64,000 nucleotides of DNA from contig OX419756.1 of assembly GCA_948567375.1 (NCBI GenBank), positions 63,156,552-63,220,551 of the forward strand, in the 5' to 3' direction. This stretch comes from Lunularia cruciata. Taxonomy: Eukaryota > Streptophyta > Marchantiopsida > Lunulariales > Lunulariaceae. Positions within the stretch are counted from its first letter, which is position 1. Every line of letters begins with the position of its first letter. The notes below the pieces were generated by a model. The model had not been told where the DNA came from and did not search any database. It saw nothing but the letters and a program-made list of their open reading frames with translations. This document shows, piece by piece, positions 20,641 to 33,079 of this stretch. Made by a program: the position numbers and the translations under genes.

Positions 20641-23600
20641 GCCGGGTGCATGATCACATTGATACCCATCGACTCCGGGTCCGGTGTGAATGTCATGACC
20701 AAAGATACTGCGAATTGACTCGGGTATCACACGTTTGAACCAACACCCCGAGTGTTGAAGTTTGCAGACCAAACCAGGAGACGGCCTTTAGGCATGCTAT
20801 CAAACATTACTACGATCATTGGAGGGATGCCCTTCAAGTTGAACTACATCGTGTTGCGACCAGTGACAAAGACTGGTTACCCTCTGTTGATCGGAAGAAC
20901 CTGGTTGTACAGTGCCCAAGTTGTGGTGGATTGGCACCAGCAGAAGTTAAGATTCAAAGACATTTCGTCCAAAGATCAGAAGCTGGTGACTGTGAGTTGG
21001 ATGAAAGTTCCCAACCTTGGAGAAACAAGTTCATCGGAAGAGGAGGACAAATCCGAAGACTCATTGTCTTTGTCCTCAGACAACTCCGAAGATGAAGTCC
21101 AAGTAAACTACTTGGAATGCTACGAGGTGGATGTCGAAGACAAAGATCCACATGACCTTGCCTCGGGTGAACTTGACTTGGAGGAAGGGGGTTTGATGGT
21201 AGCTCACCTCGGGTTAAGCCGAGTAAGCCATGTTGAAGGAGTCATCAACCCCAATGACTATCAAGATGTTTTATTAACTGAAGGAAAAATTTTGAAAATC
21301 TCAAAGACAGTCACTTCGGAGGAGTTGGCAGGATACACTGCCCTGTTTATAGAATTCCAAGATGTATTTGCCTGGTCTATTGATCAAATGCCGGGTATTC
21401 CACGAGATTTTGGAGAACACCGGATTGATCTGGTTGAAGGTGCAATTCCGGTTTGGCAGCGCCAATATCGCTTGAACCCAAAGTACTCGCTGTTGATGAA
21501 AGATGAAATCGAGAAGTACTTAGGGGCCAGAATCATCTTCCTTGTCTTAAGCAATGAATGGGTCTCCCCCATTGTCATTGTCCCAAAGAAGAAAACGGGG
21601 AAGATCCGTGTGTGCCAAGACTTTTGGAAGTTGAATGTAATCACAAGGAAAGATCACCATCCCTTGCCTTTTACCAATACATATTTAGATCAGGTAGCTA
21701 GGCATCCTTGTTATAGTTTTCTTGATGGATTTTTAGGGTACAATCAAGTATCCATTCGAGAAGAAGACAAGGATTAAACTACATCCACAACCAATTGGTG
21801 CACTTTTGCTTACAATCAAATGCCTTTTGGGTTGTGTAATGCTCCCGCTACTTTTCAGCGGATGATGAATTCAATCTTCAAAGATTTCCTACGCAAATTT
21901 TTGGAAGTTTTCATTGATGACTTTTGTGTGTTTGGGAAAAGAGGTGTACATTTAGATTACCTTTGCCAAACGTTTGAAAGGTGTCATCTTGCCGGCTTGT
22001 CATTACACCCGGAGAAATGCTTCTTTGCAATGAAGGAGGGAATTCTTCTGGGGCATTGGGTATCAAGCCAAGGTATTGAAGTCAATGTTGAGAAGGTCAA
22101 GATAATTGCAGCTTTGGAATCCCCAAAGAACATCTGGGAGCTGAGAGCCTTCTTGGGACATGTCGGATATTACAGACGCTTCGTGTCAAACTATGCATTG
22201 CTTGCTGCACCACTTACAAAGCTTCTGAAGAAATCCAAAGACTATCTATGGGAAGCAAATCAAGAAGAAGCTTTCCAAGTGTTGAAGAAGAAGTTGGTTG
22301 AAGCACCAATTATGAGGGTCCCGAATTGGGACGTCCCTTTTCATGTATATGTGGACACTTTGTCCATGGCCATTGGAGTCATTTGAAGTCAAAAGGACAA
22401 AAAGAAGAAGGACTACCCGGTGTATTATGCCAGCCAACAACTTTCAGTTTCTGAAAAGAACTATTTGACAACTGAAAGAGAAGCACTCAGAATGGTATAT
22501 GCCTGCAAGAAATTTCACCATTATCTGTTGGAGTACGAGTTTGTCTTCTATGTTGACCATTACGCCTTGCAACATTTGGTCAAGAAGGCAGATTTATCTG
22601 GGCAAATTGCAAGATGGATCTTGTTTTTACAAGAGTTCACGTATACTGTACAAGTAAGGAAGGGAGCTTTGCATTCAAATGCGGACTTCCTGTCCAAGTT
22701 CGAAACTCAAGACCAGGAGTGGGAAATTGACAATTGGTTCCCTGACAAAGAGTTGTATCACTTATCAGCAATGCAAAGTACGAGGTATGCAGCTGAATAT
22801 CATTATCTGAATACCCTCCATTGTCCTAAGGGGATGGACCCAAAACAGCGGGCAGTCTTTCTCAAGAAAATGGGGCCGTACTAGCTCAAACACAACATTT
22901 TATTTAAGATGGGCGAAGACAAAGTACTTCGGCGATGTTTGGAGTCATACAAAGTAGGAAGAGTGATTGAATCTTTACACTCCAAAGCATTGGGAGGACA
23001 CTATGCTCTGAAGAATGCTATAAAGAAAATTCTTTCGGTAGGGTATTGGTAGCCTACAATGTACAAAGACGTGCACACTCACATCCGAAGCTGTGATGCT
23101 TGTCAGAGAACGGGGAAACCGATGGTTACTTCTCAATGGCCTTTGAGACCAATTTTGCCTTTGGCCTCATTTGAGAAATGGAGGATTGATTTTGTGGGTC
23201 CCATTCAACCAATGACCCAAGTCACAAGAAAGCGATACATTTTGGTTTGCATTGACTATGCTACCAAGATGGTTGAAGCTGAAGCAACTTGCAGAGATGA
23301 TGTTGAAACTGTGGCAGAATTCTTCTTTCAAAACATCATCTCCCGATATAGGTGTCCTCTAGAATTGGTCAGCGACTGAGGAACACATTTTTTGAACTCT
23401 GTAATGCAGGCATTAACCAAGTACTTTCAGATTAAACATCGGAAGACGACTCCTTATAACCCAAAAGAAAATGGCTTAACTGAAAAAGCGAATGGGTTAC
23501 TTTGCAAAATTCTGAATAAGGTGACTGTCAATTATGCCTATGACTGGGATACAAAATTACCAGCCGCGTTGTGGGCATATCAAACGACAAAAAAGATTAC

Positions 23601-24088
23601 AACCAAAAAAACTCCATACTTCTTGACATATGGCTTGCATCCCATACTACCAATTGAATTTGAAGTGCCGACATATCAAATTCTTTGCAAAGACCAAATG
23701 TCGGAAGAAGACAGTCAAGATCTTCGGATTCATCAACTGATGTGGTTAGAAGAGAAAAGAGACAATGCAATGCAAACCACAAAAGAAGTACAAGCACAGA
23801 TGAAAGTCAGGCACGATGAGAGAATCAAGCTTGTGGCTGTACGTGAAGGGGATTTGGTTTTGTTATATGACAATCGCCAAATATTTTTTCCAGGCAAGTT
23901 GCATTTGAGATGGATGGGTCCCTATCAAGTTCTTCATCTTTACGAAAATGGGTTCATGGATTGTAGACTTAGAAGGTAATCCTTTTGCCACTTGGGTAAA
24001 TGGGTGGAGAGTTTAGAGATATTGGACCATAGACTCGGAAGTTTCTAAGACACCCGAGGTCTATGTTTGCGGGGATGCTCACATTTGA
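20641..24088 (+). pseudogene. pol: L1 pol: protease, RT, RNase H, integrase
   Basis: Protease: PIDSGSGVNVM at about 20665-20697. RT (21480-22130): VSPIVIVPKKK, CYSFLDGFLGYNQV, MPFGLCNAPATFQRMM and a catalytic FIDDFCVFG. RNase H: HVYVDTLSMAIGV, TTEREALRMVYA and the HYALQH region (about 22340-22570). Integrase: a zinc-binding H-H-C-C part at about 22975-23110, then FVGPIQPMTQ, CIDYATKMVEAEA, LVSD and PYNPKENGLTEKANG. Only about six stops are seen (21776, 22384, 22882, 23051, 23377 and others) plus one shift near 23950 before a terminal WIVDLEGNPFATWVNGW segment. The final TGA at 24086 touches the polypurine tract. Confidence 0.9.
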
Positions 24089-24099
24089 GGGAGGGGGTA
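24087..24099 (+). other. L1 polypurine tract
   Basis: GAGGGAGGGGGTA directly before the TGTGGTGCCC start of the 3' LTR. This shows that the 3.8 kb unit is truly an LTR and not an unrelated insertion. Confidence 0.85.
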
Positions 24100-26886
24100 T
24101 GTGGTGCCCACATTTTTTGTTTTTTTCAAAATAAAGGAGAAGAACTGTATAGAGAAGTCGGATTGCGCCTGTATGGCCGAAGAAGGCAAAGAAAAGAGTC
24201 TTCGGGATGAAACCCAAAGTAAAGTGACTTTGGGTCATAAGGCAAAGTATTTGGAAATGCCCTGTCAGCATACAACCCAAAGTAAATTGTCTTTGTATCA
24301 GGGGGAGCTCAACCCGAGGCGAAGACAGTCTAACAACCTTTCTTCGGGGCAAGAAGTTCAAGAAGGGACCGTTCAAAAACCAGTGGCCCATACGCGCAAA
24401 GGTTAATTGACAATGACAGGTGCATGTAGGAGGTGTGATTTCTTGGTAGAAACTTGAAGTGACAAAAGACAAAGAAACGCAACTCTATAAAAATTGAACT
24501 CGCAATGAAGAAATGTCAAGCAATTTTCCTTCGCCGTTGAGAAGTCATCTTGTAGGTGATCGTGGGAAGGGAAATAGAGTTGTAATTGTGGTAGTGCGTA
24601 AGGGAGAAGTCACAAGAGTGAAATTGAGAGATAGTGAGAAGGCAGAAGAGATGGGAGGACAAAAGAACTCTAAATTTGTAGTGAGAAATCATGGGATTTG
24701 GAGGTTAGATGTAATAGCTAGGATCAAAGTCTTGAGCCAACTTCGGATCACGTTTCTGGCCTGGAACAGGAATGTAAGCTTTCTAGGATTCATGATAGAA
24801 ATCATCGAGAGCAAGTGTCTCGATGGACTCAAGGAAGAAGGGAAGAGAGGAAATCCGGCTTGCTGGACAGAGTCAGATTGGAGACTTGTACTCGGGAAGG
24901 AAGCAGGCTCAAAACAAGGGGCCACGTTCTTGGGAAAGGGAGAGATAGCTCAAGAGACCGAGGAGGTGAGAGATGCCTTCTCGTCAAAGCGGATGCAGAA
25001 CGGGTATAAGGTTGAGAGCTACAAAGACCCTGTGAAGAGAGGGATCATGAGTGCACTAATGGCTATCTTGAAGCCGGAGCAAACCACTTATGTGATGAAA
25101 CACCAAGCGGTGTTCTTTCACAAGCTTTTTGTAGGAGAACCAATTAATTGGGCGAGGTGTTTTCACGGGAGAACGAGGCAGATGGTGTGGAATTTGTGGG
25201 ATAAGTCGCCTCCACACTACATCGTGCCGTTTGCAGCACACTTCTACCTCACGCTCAACTTGCTGAACTTGGCAGAGTGAAATTAGATGGTGTTGCACTT
25301 CCATCTTGATTTGCAAAAGGGGGTCGATGTCAAGGAGCAACAATACATCTTGCAGATCAGGAGCACTAATGACTACTATGCAAAGACAAGGAAGAACGTG
25401 GAGGTTGCAGTGAGTACCCCAACAACGAAGAAGAGAAGTTTGCAAGGTGACACCAAAGACATGAAGAAACCTCAGAAGACACAGAGAGGCAACCCAAGGC
25501 GAGGTATGGTGGTAATCGAGTCGGAGGACAAAGACTCAGAAGGAGAGGCCGAGCTCAAAACTAAAGACTTGGAACACGAGAAGGAGCCAGAGCTAATGCT
25601 GTAGAGTGGGGATACGAGTAGTGATAGTGATGAAGGAGGAGAAATGACATCAGCTCCAACAGCTGAAGAATACGAAGAAGAAGTGCAAGCCGAGATGGAA
25701 GCCAAAGACAACACACAGTTGGAAGATGAAGTAATTGTGCCCGAAGAGAAGAAGATCACTGTACAGTAAGGAGTTTGCTCGAGACGTAAGGCAAAGTGTG
25801 AAGCGGGGCTGAGTAAGACAAAAGAAGAGGTAAGTGAAAGCTCGGGAAGTGAGGCGTCGATTCCGATACAAAGACTATAGAGAAGAAGGCGAGTATCGGA
25901 TGAACACAAAGTACGAAGAGAAGTGGTCACACGAGAAGAAGTAATCCCGAGCGATGGAGTGGAGTACCTACGGGATGTGGTATGTCCTCTACTGGTAAAG
26001 ATGGAGTACAAGAAGAAGAAAATGCAGTCGACATGTCCGGAGGTAAAGATTGTATTACAGGTGTTGGCAAGATTAGAAGAAGAAAACTCAGAGTTGAAGA
26101 AGAGTATAACCCGAGGTGAGGAGGAAAGAGAAGTACTATGAGCGGAGGCAGTAGTAAGAAGTCAGGTAATTGAAGACCTGAAGAGAGAAGTAAATTATCA
26201 AGAGGATCTTGTGAAGAAGAGAGACAAAGCAAAGGAGAGACAAGTAGCGGAGTATGAGATCTTGAAGTAGCAGTTTCCTGATTCAAGAGTAGAAGTAATC
26301 CATGCTATGGTGAGGGTAGTAGCAAAGGATCAGGAGCTCGATAGGGTGATGGAGAGTGTCAAGGAGAAGAAGCAACTCTGGCAAAGAGAGTTGGCAGCAC
26401 AATACCAAGAAGAAGACCAATTATGAGAGTTACTTCATAATCAGGAGGAGAAGGTTGTACAGAAGGAGAAGGAGAAGGAGACAGTGAAAGCCGAGTTCAA
26501 GGAGGAGTTGGTGATGTACCAAGAGGACTGGCTTGCAGATTGTGAACGTGAGAGGAAGACCAGAGTGGAGCCATTGAAGGAGATAGTCCTCCGAATGAAT
26601 GCAATGCTAAGTACAAAAGCCAGTATTCGGATTGAGGAGACGAGGCTGCACGAGTTGAAGTTGTTGGTGTAGGAGACAAAGCAAAGACAAGCAAAAGATA
26701 CCGATTTGAATGCCTTGCTAATCAGTCCCTAAACTTGTGTAGACATGAAGATTTTAGAGGTAGAAGATAATATTGCAATTAGATTAGACTTAGTGAAAAT
26801 TGAGATAGAAAAGCTTCAGAAAGATGTTAGAGCAAAACCTGAGGTAGATAACATACAAGTTCAAATGTCTTCGGAGTTATGTCACA
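24100..26886 (+). repeat. L1 3' LTR with a ~1 kb internal deletion
   Basis: It matches 4695-8480 up to GGAGTTA (26873-26879), then jumps to the last seven bases TGTCACA, so the equivalent of about 7479-8473 is missing. The terminus and the TTTAT duplication remain. The missing piece contained the end of the LTR-borne gene, the second TATA box and R/U5. Confidence 0.88.
24513..26879 (+). pseudogene. LTR-borne coiled-coil gene, copy in L1 3' LTR, end deleted
   Basis: The start MSSNFPSPL lies at 24513, and the first 255 codons are open. The same frame holds all the way to the deletion point without a frameshift, interrupted only by stops (25278, 25602, 25767, 25878, 26139, 26268, 26424, 26670), several of them CGA-to-TGA or CAG-to-TAG. 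The conserved LEKSG tail is lost. Confidence 0.75.
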
Positions 26887-27658
26887 TTTATAGCACTACT
26901 GTGGAGGAGCATGAGAGACAATTTTTGGAGGTGTTTGAGAGGTTGAGATCTCATGGACTCAAATTACATCCTAGGAAGTGTAGGTTCTTCCATGAGCAGG
27001 TTGAGTATTTGGGTCACACTATCTATCTCGGAGGACTTGGTGTTCAGCAGACCAAGGTGGAGGCTATTGCATGTATTCCTTGGCCTACAGATGTGAGCAG
27101 ATTGCAAGCATTCCTTGGGTTGGCAAACTTCTATCGCTGCTATGTTAGAGGATTAAGTGCCATTGCCAAGGTCTTGACGAAGCTGGCCAAGCTTACACAA
27201 GAGTGGTGTTGGGGAGATGAGCAAGAGAGAGCTTTTGTAGAGCTCAAGGAGAGGTTGACATCTGCTCCTATTTTGAGGAGACCAATCAGGAGACAACCAT
27301 TTCAGGTTCACACTGATTGGAGTATGTTGGGGCTTGGAGCAGTGCTCACCCAACATGATGATGAGGGGAAGGAGTTTGTGGTGGCCTATGCTAGTGGCTC
27401 CAACAATTCAGCAGAGGTGAAGTATAGTTCATACGAGGGAGAGTGCTTGGCAGCAATTTGAGCTGTAGCACATTTCCTATGTTACCTATTTGGTAACCCC
27501 TTCACTCTCATCACTGATCATCAACCACTAAAGTGGTTGATGGAGTCTAACAAGCTTTCAAGGAAGCTTGCACAATGGGCTCTGATTTTATAGGAGTATG
27601 ATTTCATGGTTGTTCATAGACCTAGAGTGGTGAACCGTGATGCAAATGGGTTGAGTAG
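26887..27658 (+). pseudogene. pol: M1 reverse transcriptase end and RNase H
   Basis: The frame picks up directly after YIDDILVY of 4694: TTVEEHERQFLEVFERLRS, KCRFFHEQVEYLGH and AFLGLANFYRCYV (RT connection), then RNase H with VHTDWSMLGLGAVLTQ, SSYEGECLAAI, TDHQPLKWLME and the VVHRPRVVNRDANGLS end. Stops at 27459 and 27591 are single-base changes. The frame is cut at 27658 by a solo LTR. The order and motifs are those of intact gypsy pol. Confidence 0.9.
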
Positions 27659-30600
27659 TGTGGTGGCCACATTTTTTGTTTTTTTTCAAAATAAAGGAGA
27701 AGAAGTGTATAGAGAAGTCGGATTGTGCCTATATGGCCAAAGAAAGCGAAGAAAGGAGTCTTCGGGAGGAAACCCAAAGTAAAGTGACTTCAGGTCATAA
27801 GGTGAAGTACTCAAAAATGCTCTGTGACCATACAACCCAAAGTAAATTGTCTTCGGATCGAGGGGAGCTTAACCCGAGGCGGAGATAGTCTAACAACCTT
27901 TCGTCGGGCGAGAAATTCAAGAAGGGGCCGTTTCAAAACTGGTGGCTCATACGCACGAAGGTTGATTGACAATGATAGGTGCATGTTGGAGGTGTGATTT
28001 CTTGGTAGGAACTTGAAGTGACGGGAGACAAAGAAGCACAACTCTATAAAAATCAAAACTGCAATGACAAAATGTCGAGCAATTTTCCTTTGCCGTTGAG
28101 GAGTCGTCTTGCAGGTGATCGGGGAAAGGGAAATAGAGTTGGACTCGTGTTAGTATGCAAGGGAGAAGTCACGAGAGTGAAATCAAGAGAAAGTGAGAAA
28201 GTAGAAGAGATGGGAGGAAGGAAGAAGAACTCCAAATTTGCAGTGAGAAATCATGCGATTCGGAGATTAGATGTGATAGCAAGGATCGAAGTCTTGAGCC
28301 AACTTTGGATCACCTTTCTGGCATGGAATTGGAACATGAGTTTTCCAGGATTTATGACAGAAATCATCGAGAGTAAGTGTCTCAATGGACCCAAGGAAGA
28401 GGGAAAGAGAGGAAATCCGGCTTGCTGGACAGAGTCGGATTGGAGACTCGTACTCGGGAAGGAGGCAGGCTTGGAGTAGGGAGCCACGTTCTTGGGGAAA
28501 GGAGAGATAGCCCAAGAAAGGCAGGAGGTGAGAGATGCCTTCTCGTCAAAAAAAAAACAAAGAATGGGTATAAGGTTGAGAGCTACAAAGATCTTGTCAA
28601 GAGGGGAATTGTGAGTGCTCTCATGGCCATCTTGAAGCCGAAGAGAACGACTTATGTGATGAAACACCAAGCGGTGTTCTTCCATAAGTTGTTTGCAGGA
28701 GAACCTATCAATTGGGCGAGGTGTTTTCATGGGAGAATGAGGCAGATAGTGTGGAATTTGTGGGATAAGTCGCCTCCACATTACATTGTGCCGTTTGCAG
28801 CACACTTCTACCTTGGACTCAATCTACTGACCTTGGCGGAGCGGAATCAGATGGTGTCGCACTTCCATCCGGATGTGCGAAAGGAGGTTGATGTCCAGGA
28901 GCAGCAATATATTCTCCAAATCCGGAGCACGGACAACTACTACGCGAAGACAAGAAAGAACGTGGAGGTCATAGTAAGTACCCCGACGAAGAAGAGGAGT
29001 TGGCAAGGAGAAGCCAAAGGAAGCAAGAAACCTCAGAAGATGCAAAGAAGTAACCCGAGGCAAAGTATGGTGGTGATTGAGTCGGAAGATGAAGACTCAA
29101 AAGGAGAGGCCGAGCTCAAGACGGAGGACTCGGATCATGAGGAGGAACCTGAATTGACATTGCAGAGTGGAGATACGAGCAGTGATAGTGAAGAAGGAGG
29201 AGAAATGACATCGGCGCCTGCGGCTAATGAGGAAGAAGAAGTCCAAGCCAAGGTGGAAGCCGAAGACAACTCGCCATTGGAAGACGAAGTTCCGGTGGTC
29301 AAGGAAAAGAAGATTGCAGTGCAGCGAGGAGTCCGCTCGCGACGTAAGGCAAAGTGTGAAGCAGGGCCAAGTAGAGGGAAGGAAGAGGTAGAAGAAAGCT
29401 CGGGCAGTGAGGCATCAATCCCGATACGAAGACTCCAAAGAAGAAGGCGAGTATCAGGAGAACACAAGGAGAAGAGAGAGACCACTCCGCGGGAGGAAGT
29501 AGTTGCCAGTGACGGAGTCGATTACCTACGAGATGTAGTGTGCCCGTTGTTGGTGAAGTTGGAGCACAAGAAGAAGGAGATGCAGTCGACTTGTCCCGAG
29601 GTAAAGACTGTTTTGCAGGTCCTATCGAGATTAGAGGAAGAGAACTCGGAGTTGAAGAGAGGTATAACCCAAGGTGAGGAGGAGAGAGAAGTACTACGAG
29701 CGGAGGCAGTAGAGCGAAGTCAGGTAATTGAAGACCTGAAGAGAGAAGTAAATTATTGAGAGGATCTTGTGAAGAAGAGTGACATAGCAAGGGAAAGACA
29801 GGTAGTTGAATTTGAAATCTTGAAGCAGCAGTTTGCTGATTCAAGAGTGAACTTATCCATGCTATGGCGAGGGTAGCAGCAAAGGATCAAGAGCTTGATA
29901 GAGTGATGGAAAGTATGGAGGAGAAGAAGCAACTCTGGCAAAGAGAGTTGTGTGTGCGGTATCAGGAAGAAGACCAATTACGAGAATTACTTCATAATCA
30001 AGAAGAGAAAGTTGTACAGAAGGAGAAGGAGAAGGAGACAGTGAAAGCCAAATTTGAAGCAGAGTTGGAGATGTACCGAGAGGAATGGCTTGCAGATCGG
30101 GAACAAGAACGGAAGACAAGGTTGGAGCCATTGAAGGAGATAGTCCTCAGGGTGAATGTAATGTTAAGTACAAAAGCCAGCATTCGAATTGAAGAAGCAC
30201 GACTGCACGAGTTAAAATTGTTGGTGCAGGAGACGAGGCGAAGACAAGCAAAAGACACCAAGATGATGCATTGTTAATAAAACTAAGAACTTGTGTAGAC
30301 AGAAAGGTGTTAGAGGTAGAGGATAACATTTCAATTAGATTAGACTTAGTGAAAATAGAGTTAGAAAAACTTCCGAAGGATGTTAGAGCAAAACCCAAAG
30401 TAGATAACATAGGACTGCAAATGTCTTTGGAGTTGCCATCAGAGACATTAGAGAAGAGTGGGTCGGGAGATAAGGAGTTAAATAGATTACCCACTAGTGA
30501 AATTTCAGATTAGGAAAGAGAATTGTTGGATATGGTAGGAGAAGTAGGAGATCTAAAACCCAAGGAAAAAATGGTAGGAAGTAAATTTACTTTGGGTTCG

Positions 30601-31434
30601 GGTTTGAAAGCCAAAGAAGAAGTAGACATCGGATCGGATTAGTAATAGATTTGAGATTTGAAGAGGCAGATATGAAGAGGTGCATTGTCATTTCGGATCT
30701 GTAGGTTAGAACAGTTGTTGTAGAATGGTATAGTTGTTAGAACTGTTGATTGTTTCACTATTTAAGAGTGGCATTCGCAAAGATTGTTGTTCAGTGCTCA
30801 TTATTTCTGGGAATAGATAAAGCAAAGTGCAATGAAGCAATGCTCGTTGCTTGAGCTTGATTCCGAGTATCAACTTTGTGATTGTGTTTGTGAGTGTTTG
30901 GAGAAATTCAAAGTGCAAGTCAGAGTGTTTGTTGGATGTTGGATTCCGTAGCCTTGATCTTCATTTTGTGTGTTTGATCTTGAGTGAAGTGCAATCAAAG
31001 CAATGCCTTGACAGATCTGAGACGAATTGTAGTGTTTGTAGTATTTTGCATATGTGAGTGCAATGCAAAGTTGATGTGAAGCAATTTTGATTGAGGAAGT
31101 TGTGCCTTCAGTGGAGGGGTAGAACACAATTCTGAGGCAAAGTCGTTTTGCAGTGAAGTGCCGTTTTTGGGAGAGCCTGAATCATCACAATCAAGATTGT
31201 TTGGAAAGATTTGATGGAGTTGTGATTAAGGAGTGTGAATTCGTGACAAGACAGCAAATCAGTGCTTGTTACTCTCTTCTGGGTGTGGTTTCTACCTGAG
31301 AGACTAAAGAAGAACTCAAGAAGAAATGAAATTGTTACTTTGCTTTGTATTTGACCAATTCTGACTCGTATCTCTACGGGAACAAACTTTACTTACCTGA
31401 TTACCGCAAAAGTGATATTTGCTGGGTTGTCACA
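27659..31434 (+). mobile_element. Solo L LTR, type 1
   Basis: A complete 3776 bp LTR from TGTGGTGGCCAC to GGGTTGTCACA, flanked by AGTAG at 27654-27658 and 31435-31439. It splits M1 pol between the RNase H end and the integrase. No internal region is attached. Confidence 0.95.
28072..30642 (+). pseudogene. LTR-borne coiled-coil gene, solo copy in M1
   Basis: Start MSSNFPLPLRSR at 28072, 23 bp after a TATAAAAA box; stop after DIGSD at 30642. It holds the longest open piece of this type: 28377-29759, 460 codons, which covers the second half of the globular part, the acidic region (KPQKMQRSNPRQSMVV) and the first half of the coiled coil. The frame change near 28545 is at a run of ten A, where other copies read AAAGCGGATG. 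Later shifts fall near 29850 and 30265, and a TAG at 30511. Confidence 0.78.
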
Positions 31435-32924
31435 AGTAGAAACCCATGTCCTAGCCAGCAGGATCAGACCGGAGCACGTTGGCATGGTAAGACAAATGAG
31501 GAGATGGTGCCAGGTTGGCATGCATCGGCCTTTCTGTGTATATTTGTAGAGGCTTTGGTGGTATTTCTCTCAACGCATACAAGAGGAGTTATTGAGGTCA
31601 TAGATCCAGAGAGTGAAGATATTGGTATAGTTCAGCAAGACATTCATGATGATGTCTTAGTGATGGACTATCTTTGCACTGGTGTTGTGGGTGGCACAGT
31701 TGGGGCCAAGGAGAGAGACCGTGTTCTTTAGCGAGCCAAACGGTTTAGATTGGAGTGTAGACACCTTTTGCGTGTATGGGAGGATGGTAGAGTGCGAGTA
31801 GTACCACTTCCATCTTAGAGACCATAGTTGGTCCGTCATGCTCATGAGGAGCTAGGACATTTTGGAGTAAAGCGTACATATAGCTTACTCCAAAGTCATT
31901 ATTGGTGGCGTGGTATGCAAACCGGGGTACAGCAGTTTGTTGCCAGATGTGTGGTTTGTGACCAAGTTAGAGCATCATTCAATGCTCCTACGCCACAGTT
32001 ACACCCATTACCTATCATGGGATTGGGTTATCGTTGGAGTTTGGACTTCACCGGACCTTTACCGCTGATTGTGAGACATCATTGGTATGTTTGGTGATGG
32101 TGGAGCACTTCTCCAAGTGGATTGAGTTGGTAGCACTTCCTGACAAGTCTAGTGAAGGGACAGCTTACTCGTTTCTGGATTGAGTTCTTAGTCATTTTGG
32201 TGCACCAGCTGAGATTTTGACTGATCAGGGTACAATGTTCTTGGGGAAGTTTCAGGTCTTGTGTGACAAGGCTTTGATTGATCATCGTACTACATCCCGA
32301 GATCACCCTGAGGCAGATGGCTTAGTAGAGAGAGTGGTTCAGATGGTTAAGAGAGGGTTGCGAAAGTATGGTTTGCAGAGAGGCCACTTGGGAGATTGGG
32401 ATCTCCAATTACCTTGGTTGGCCATGGGCTATCAGTTCAGCTGGCAAGCCTCCTTAGATTCCTTCTCTCCATACTTTCTACTCTATGGACGAGATCTAGA
32501 TTTACCTGCAGCCATTTGTCAAGATGCTACTATAGTTTTGGACTTGGATGACCCCAATGCACGGATGAGCGCATGTTCCCAGCGGGTAGAGATCTTTTGG
32601 AGAGTGATGCCGATGGCCTTTGAGAACTTGGCAATTGCTCAACAAAGAGATACTTTACGCTATGCTACCATTTGAGGAGGAGGTTATAGACCCTTGATCC
32701 GACAATTTCATCCAGGCGACTATGTATATCTACAACAAATAGCACCAATGACACTTGATGTTTCTATAGGCCGCACTATCTTGAGAGTGCGCAAGGTTTT
32801 TCCATCTAGAGTCCTTATGTTAGAAGGACGTGATGGTGTTTTTTGGAAGGATCATGTGCGCAATTGTGCGCCATGCCACCTCCCAAACATTGATGGTACT
32901 ATGGACCCAAGCTTGGCACTTGTA
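31435..32924 (+). pseudogene. pol: M1 integrase
   Basis: A linker (TGARWHGK at about 31464) leads to the zinc-binding part HAHEELGHFGVKRTY ... CVVCDQ (31833-31965). The catalytic core follows: SLDFTGPLP at about 32039, a damaged middle with a frameshift near 32097, then LTDQGTMFLGKF (32218) and SRDHPEADGLVERVVQ (32298) with the third catalytic acid. The C-terminal part has FHPGDYVYLQQIAP and LRVRKVFPSRVLMLEG (GPY/F-like). It runs into the PHD finger. Confidence 0.87.
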
Positions 32925-33079
32925 TGTGCAGGCTTGAGGTGTATGTTATGTAGCTCTTCTGGTGGAGTTGCTACTATGTTAGTGTGTGATAGCTGTTTGA
33001 GGGGATGGCATATGGCATGTATGACTCCTCCCCTCACGGTGGTCCTCAGGGACAGTGGTTATGTCCTAGATGTACTTGA
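32925..33079 (+). pseudogene. PHD finger at the C-terminus of M1 pol
   Basis: PHD fingers bind the histone H3 tail. Eight zinc ligands in Cys4-His-Cys3 order are present: CMLC at 32940-32951, CDSC at about 32986-32997, GWHMAC at about 33004-33021, and WLCPRC at about 33056-33073, then a stop at 33077. One base is lost just before PQGQWLC (near 33042), so the last pair is in the next frame. The M2 copy at 63141-63290 confirms the reading: there the frame runs through. The PHD takes the place that the chromodomain has in chromoviruses. Confidence 0.85.

Larger units (their letters stand above)
4695..26886 (+). mobile_element. L1: large-LTR Ty3/gypsy element, itself holding two insertions
   Basis: The ends are TGTGGTGCCC and TTATGTCACA, flanked by TTTAT at 4690-4694 and 26887-26891. 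The order is 5' LTR (4695-8480), primer site, gag (from 12351), pol (to about 24088), polypurine tract, 3' LTR (24100-26886). A reversed solo LTR (8532-12308) and the chromovirus K1 (12641-18303) lie inside. Subtracting them leaves about 12.7 kb; the 3' LTR has lost about 1 kb, so the intact element was about 13.7 kb. The FIDDF-type RT and the primer site resemble the non-chromodomain plant gypsy branch (Tat/Athila-like). Confidence 0.92.

Noticed and set aside
31345-31731. A 128-codon frame as one gene
   Set aside because: It crosses the end of the solo LTR at 31434 into M1 pol. Only the part after 31439 is element coding sequence.
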